NCBI GenBank assembly: GCA_003640385.1
Contig: RCAB01000282.1
Coordinates: 18,530-82,529, forward strand
Length of the DNA: 64,000 bases
Direction: 5' to 3'
Source: Setaria digitata
Lineage: Eukaryota > Nematoda > Chromadorea > Rhabditida > Setariidae
Part shown: positions 63,950-64,000 of the stretch, piece by piece
Numbering within the stretch: position 1 is the first letter of the stretch
Layout of the letters: the number at the start of each line of letters is the position of its first letter
The notes under the pieces: generated by a model
Told to the model about the DNA's origin: nothing
What the model saw: only the letters and a program-made list of their open reading frames with translations
Databases searched by the model: none
Position numbers and translations under genes: made by a program

Positions 63950-64000
<51 letters not shown>
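63950..64000. repeat. ATT trinucleotide repeat at the right edge
   Basis: Pure TTA/ATT repeat running off the window end, within the intron after the last visible exon of the coiled-coil gene. Its full length cannot be seen. Confidence 0.9.

Noticed and set aside
1..64000. tRNA, rRNA, SL RNA genes or CRISPR arrays
   Set aside because: Looked for tRNA B-box-like motifs, the SL1 leader sequence and regularly spaced repeats; none found by eye.

Overview
The window is AT-rich, intron-rich eukaryotic DNA with the hallmarks of a nematode: short exons of about 30-350 bases, 3' splice sites of the TTTTCAG/TTTTTAG type, long poly-A/poly-T runs, and a single WNK kinase gene laid out like the Caenorhabditis one. 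The base composition and homopolymer load suggest a clade III, filarial-like worm; that is inference. Isolated 'n' bases, all in homopolymers or the TA array, point to a draft assembly. I saw no bacterial operon, CRISPR array, tRNA or rRNA.

Four genes could be rebuilt exon by exon with every reading-frame phase matching. (1) 27.9-5.45 kb, minus strand: a complete WNK protein kinase, 30 coding exons, 1,835 codons plus stop, with the WNK catalytic rearrangement, two OSR1-tail-like domains, two RFxV docking motifs, long Gln tracts and a C-terminal coiled coil. (2) 38.4-36.8 kb, minus: a stand-alone START lipid-transfer protein of the StAR/MLN64 type (about 237 aa), with one intron that lacks an AG acceptor. 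(3) 50.36-42.4 kb, minus: a complete rhodopsin-family, probably neuropeptide-type, GPCR (8 exons, 396 aa). (4) 54.7 kb to beyond the right edge, plus: a long unrecognised serine-rich/coiled-coil protein (18 exons, at least 783 codons in view), three of whose introns appear to start with GC rather than GT.

The left 5 kb holds a 0.35-kb TA array, a possible 3' end of a plus-strand gene (1.37-2.28 kb), an ORF of undecided strand (3.2-3.56 kb) and an ACC-type repeat. The WNK and START genes are separated by about 9 kb without a supported gene, which includes a block of higher GC and a 19-bp inverted duplication. The GPCR and the coiled-coil gene are divergent and share a 4.4-kb upstream region.

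The genes do not form an operon or a pathway. WNK (ion and volume control through GCK-3/SPAK-type kinases), lipid transfer and neuropeptide reception look like unrelated neighbours. The most unusual local signals are the perfect 14-bp inverted repeat ending 7 bases before the WNK start codon, the non-AG acceptor in the START gene, and the cluster of GC-donor introns in the coiled-coil gene.
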